Origin: JALZBL01 sp040004775
GTDB lineage: Bacteria; Actinomycetota; Actinomycetes; Mycobacteriales; Jatrophihabitantaceae
Assembly: GCA_040004775.1 (NCBI GenBank)
Contig: JBDUAD010000129.1
Coordinates: 1 to 6,634 of the forward strand
Length of the DNA stretch: 6,634 nt
Direction of reading: 5' to 3'
How positions within the stretch are numbered: position 1 is the stretch's first letter; the number at the start of each line of letters is the position of its first letter. Shown in pieces: positions 5,131 through 6,634 of this stretch. The position numbers and the translations under genes were made by a program. The notes under the pieces were generated by a model that saw only the letters and a list, made by a program, of their open reading frames with translations, was not told the DNA's origin and did no database searches.

Positions 5131-5976
5131 TCACCAGCCGAACAGGCGCTCGCCGGTGGCCCGGATGCCCGCGCACAGGACGCTGAGGTCTGTGCGTGTG
5201 AGGTCGGCCACCGTGGTCGTCGTCAGGGGTACGAGGTAGGGCGAATTGGGCCGGCCACGGTAGGGGTGTGGAGTCAGGAACGGCGCGTCGGTCTCGACCA
5301 GCAGCGCCTCGGGTGACGTCGCGCGGACGGCGTCGTGCAGTTGGCGGGCATTGGTGAAGGTGACCACGCCGGGGAAGGACAGCACGTAGCCCGCGGCCTG
5401 GCACGTCCGGGCCATCGCCGCGTCCCCGGAGAAGGCGTGGAAGACGACGCCGGCCACGGGCGCACCAACCTCGCCGACGATGCGCACAACGTCGGCGTGG
5501 GCGTCGCGGTCGTGGATCATCAGCGGCTTGCCCGCGGAGGAAGCCAGCTCGATGTGGCGGCGGAAGTGGCGCTGTTGGACGTCCGGCGACACGGTGTCCC
5601 AGTAGTAGTCCAGGCCGGTTTCGCCGACCGCGACCACGCGCGGGTGCGCGGCCAGCTCGGCGAGCTCGGCGTAGCCGGCCTCGTCGAGGTCGCCGACCTC
5701 CGTCGGATGGACGGCGACCGCGGCGTACACGTCGGGATGCGCCTCGGCCGTGGCTACGCACCACCGGCTGGCGGTCACGGAGTCGCCGACCGTGATCACC
5801 CGGGTGACGCCCACGGCGCGGGCTTGGTCCATCACCTCGGCTACGTAGTCGGTATCCGGTGCGCGGCCGGCCCGGGCGGCCATGGCGTCGAGGTGGCAGT
5901 GCGCGTCGAAGACCTCGCCGGGCAGCGCGGGCGGGGCCGGCGGAGGTGAGGCGTCGCGGGAGCGACCGCGGCTCAC
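5131..5976 (-). CDS. tatD: TatD-family metal-dependent hydrolase/DNase
   Basis: TatD proteins are cytosolic TIM-barrel amidohydrolase-fold enzymes; characterised members act as metal-dependent 3'-5' exonucleases or DNases in DNA repair or degradation. The 281-residue product carries all the metal-site signatures: DAHCHLD (His26, His28), VGETGLDYYW (Glu119), KPLMIHDRDAH (His155), VVFHAFSG (His180) and LVETDAPFLTP (Asp230), followed by the usual PHPYRGRPNSP loop. The length is normal apart from a Pro-rich extension of about 20 residues before the barrel. The GTG start overlaps the metG stop as GTGA, implying translational coupling. A much longer frame is open upstream, but it lies wholly across metG and is rejected. 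The order metG, tatD, rpfB, ksgA is conserved in actinobacteria; the cellular substrate here is not shown by sequence. Confidence 0.95.
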   Translation of the reverse strand: MSRGRSRDASPPPAPPALPGEVFDAHCHLDAMAARAGRAPDTDYVAEVMDQARAVGVTRVITVGDSVTASRWCVATAEAHPDVYAAVAVHPTEVGDLDEAGYAELAELAAHPRVVAVGETGLDYYWDTVSPDVQQRHFRRHIELASSAGKPLMIHDRDAHADVVRIVGEVGAPVAGVVFHAFSGDAAMARTCQAAGYVLSFPGVVTFTNARQLHDAVRATSPEALLVETDAPFLTPHPYRGRPNSPYLVPLTTTTVADLTRTDLSVLCAGIRATGERLFGW

Positions 5977-6634
5977 GCGGCGCCGTCGACCAGGCGGGCC
6001 AGCTCCTCGTCCACGACCGACGGGTCGAGCTTGGCGAACACCGGCGTCGGCGCGGACAGCGCTCGCCCGACCGGCAGCGGCACCGAGGTCCAGCGCGGCG
6101 TGTGCGTGTAGTCGCCGGTCAGCACGGGGTAGGAGGGCGTGCCGGCGGCCGTCGTCTCCTCCACCTCGACCAACTGGGGCATCGGCGCCCAGGCCGGACC
6201 TCCGCCCAAGGCGGCGTGCACCCGCGAGGACGACCCCGGCAGGAACGGCGTCAGCAAGGTCTTCGCGTCGTCGATCGCCTGCAAGGCCGTGTGCAGGACC
6301 GTGGCCATTCGGGCGGGATCGTCCTTGAGCTTCCACGGCGCCTGGTCGGACAGGTAGCGGTTGGCGTCGGCAACCACGGCCATGACCTCGGCCAGGGCGG
6401 CTTTGAACCGCGAGCGCTCGACCAGCGCACCGACCGTGGCGAATGCCCCGGCCGAGCGGGCCAGCAGCGTCGCGTCGGCGTCGGCGATCGTCTCCGGCTG
6501 CGGGACGGCGCCGAAGTTCTTGGCCGCGATGGAGACGGTGCGGTTGACCAGGTTGCCCCAGCCGGCCACCAACTCGTCGTTGTTGCGGCGCACGAACTCG
6601 GCCCAGGTGAAGTCGGTGTCCTGGTTCTCCGGTC
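5973..6634 (-). CDS. metG: Methionyl-tRNA synthetase, C-terminal part
   Basis: The frame is open to the right-hand edge of the window, so the 5' part with the HIGH and KMSKS catalytic motifs lies outside. The enzyme charges tRNA(Met) with methionine in the cytosol. The 219 visible residues are the alpha-helical anticodon-binding domain, with recognisable MetRS segments TDFTWAEFVRRNNDELVAGW, LVNRT, ANRYLSDQAPWKLKDDP and, near the end, LPVGRALSAPTPVFAKLD. The protein stops soon after this, so it lacks the EMAP II-like dimerisation domain of E. coli-type MetG, as in other actinobacteria. Its TGA overlaps the tatD GTG. The GTG at 6593 (the V of FVRRNNDE) is internal, not a start. Confidence 0.96.
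   Translation of the reverse strand, partial: PENQDTDFTWAEFVRRNNDELVAGWGNLVNRTVSIAAKNFGAVPQPETIADADATLLARSAGAFATVGALVERSRFKAALAEVMAVVADANRYLSDQAPWKLKDDPARMATVLHTALQAIDDAKTLLTPFLPGSSSRVHAALGGGPAWAPMPQLVEVEETTAAGTPSYPVLTGDYTHTPRWTSVPLPVGRALSAPTPVFAKLDPSVVDEELARLVDGAA

Noticed and set aside
5977..6336. 120-codon extension of the tatD frame upstream
   Set aside because: It lies entirely across the metG coding sequence and is Gly/Arg-rich shadow sequence. The GTG overlapping the metG stop leads directly into the TatD fold.
1..6634. tRNA genes, CRISPR arrays, insertion sequences, phage or integrase genes
   Set aside because: No cloverleaf, regular repeat-spacer pattern, transposase or terminal repeats were seen on either strand.

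Overview
The window is very GC-rich, codon third positions are nearly all G or C, GTG starts are common, and the gene set is typical of Actinomycetota (high-GC Gram-positive bacteria). The order metG, tatD, rpfB-like, ksgA is a conserved actinobacterial core-genome block. I cannot fix the genus; a lineage outside Mycobacterium and Streptomyces (for example Frankia- or Sporichthya-like) is only a guess. No tRNA, rRNA, CRISPR array, insertion sequence or phage gene was seen.

Layout: two convergent transcription units meet at about position 2180. On the + strand, the 3' part of prs (PRPP synthetase) is joined by an ATGA overlap to a possible 39-residue ORF. That ORF is joined by a GTGA overlap to a 485-residue MinD/ParA-type ATPase with a long Pro/Gly-rich N-terminal half, resembling the ATPases that accompany actinobacterial ESX/type VII secretion. 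On the - strand, reading from right to left, lie the 3' part of metG (methionyl-tRNA synthetase), tatD (metal-dependent nuclease/hydrolase), an RpfB-like cell-wall protein, ksgA (16S rRNA dimethyltransferase) and a group II-type truncated hemoglobin. metG/tatD and ksgA/globin also overlap by GTGA, so translational coupling recurs in the window.

The only sizeable non-coding stretch is the 193 bases between tatD and the RpfB-like gene. It holds a plausible promoter, a 7-bp tandem direct repeat that resembles MtrA operators, and an imperfect 11-bp inverted repeat in the leader. A second, perfect 10-bp inverted repeat encloses the start codon of ksgA and buries its ribosome binding site.

Functionally the - strand unit combines translation (MetRS, KsgA), cell-wall remodelling and possibly growth resumption (RpfB-like), a nuclease-like housekeeping enzyme and a heme protein. 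The most notable points are the RpfB-like protein carrying an SLT/aggregation-promoting-factor-type catalytic domain instead of the canonical Rpf domain, the self-sequestering hairpin at ksgA, the candidate MtrA-type repeat, the coupled small ORF, and the globin at the place where ispE usually follows ksgA. I see no convincing evidence of a wholly new multi-gene system; the best candidate for one is the prs-linked small ORF/ATPase pair.
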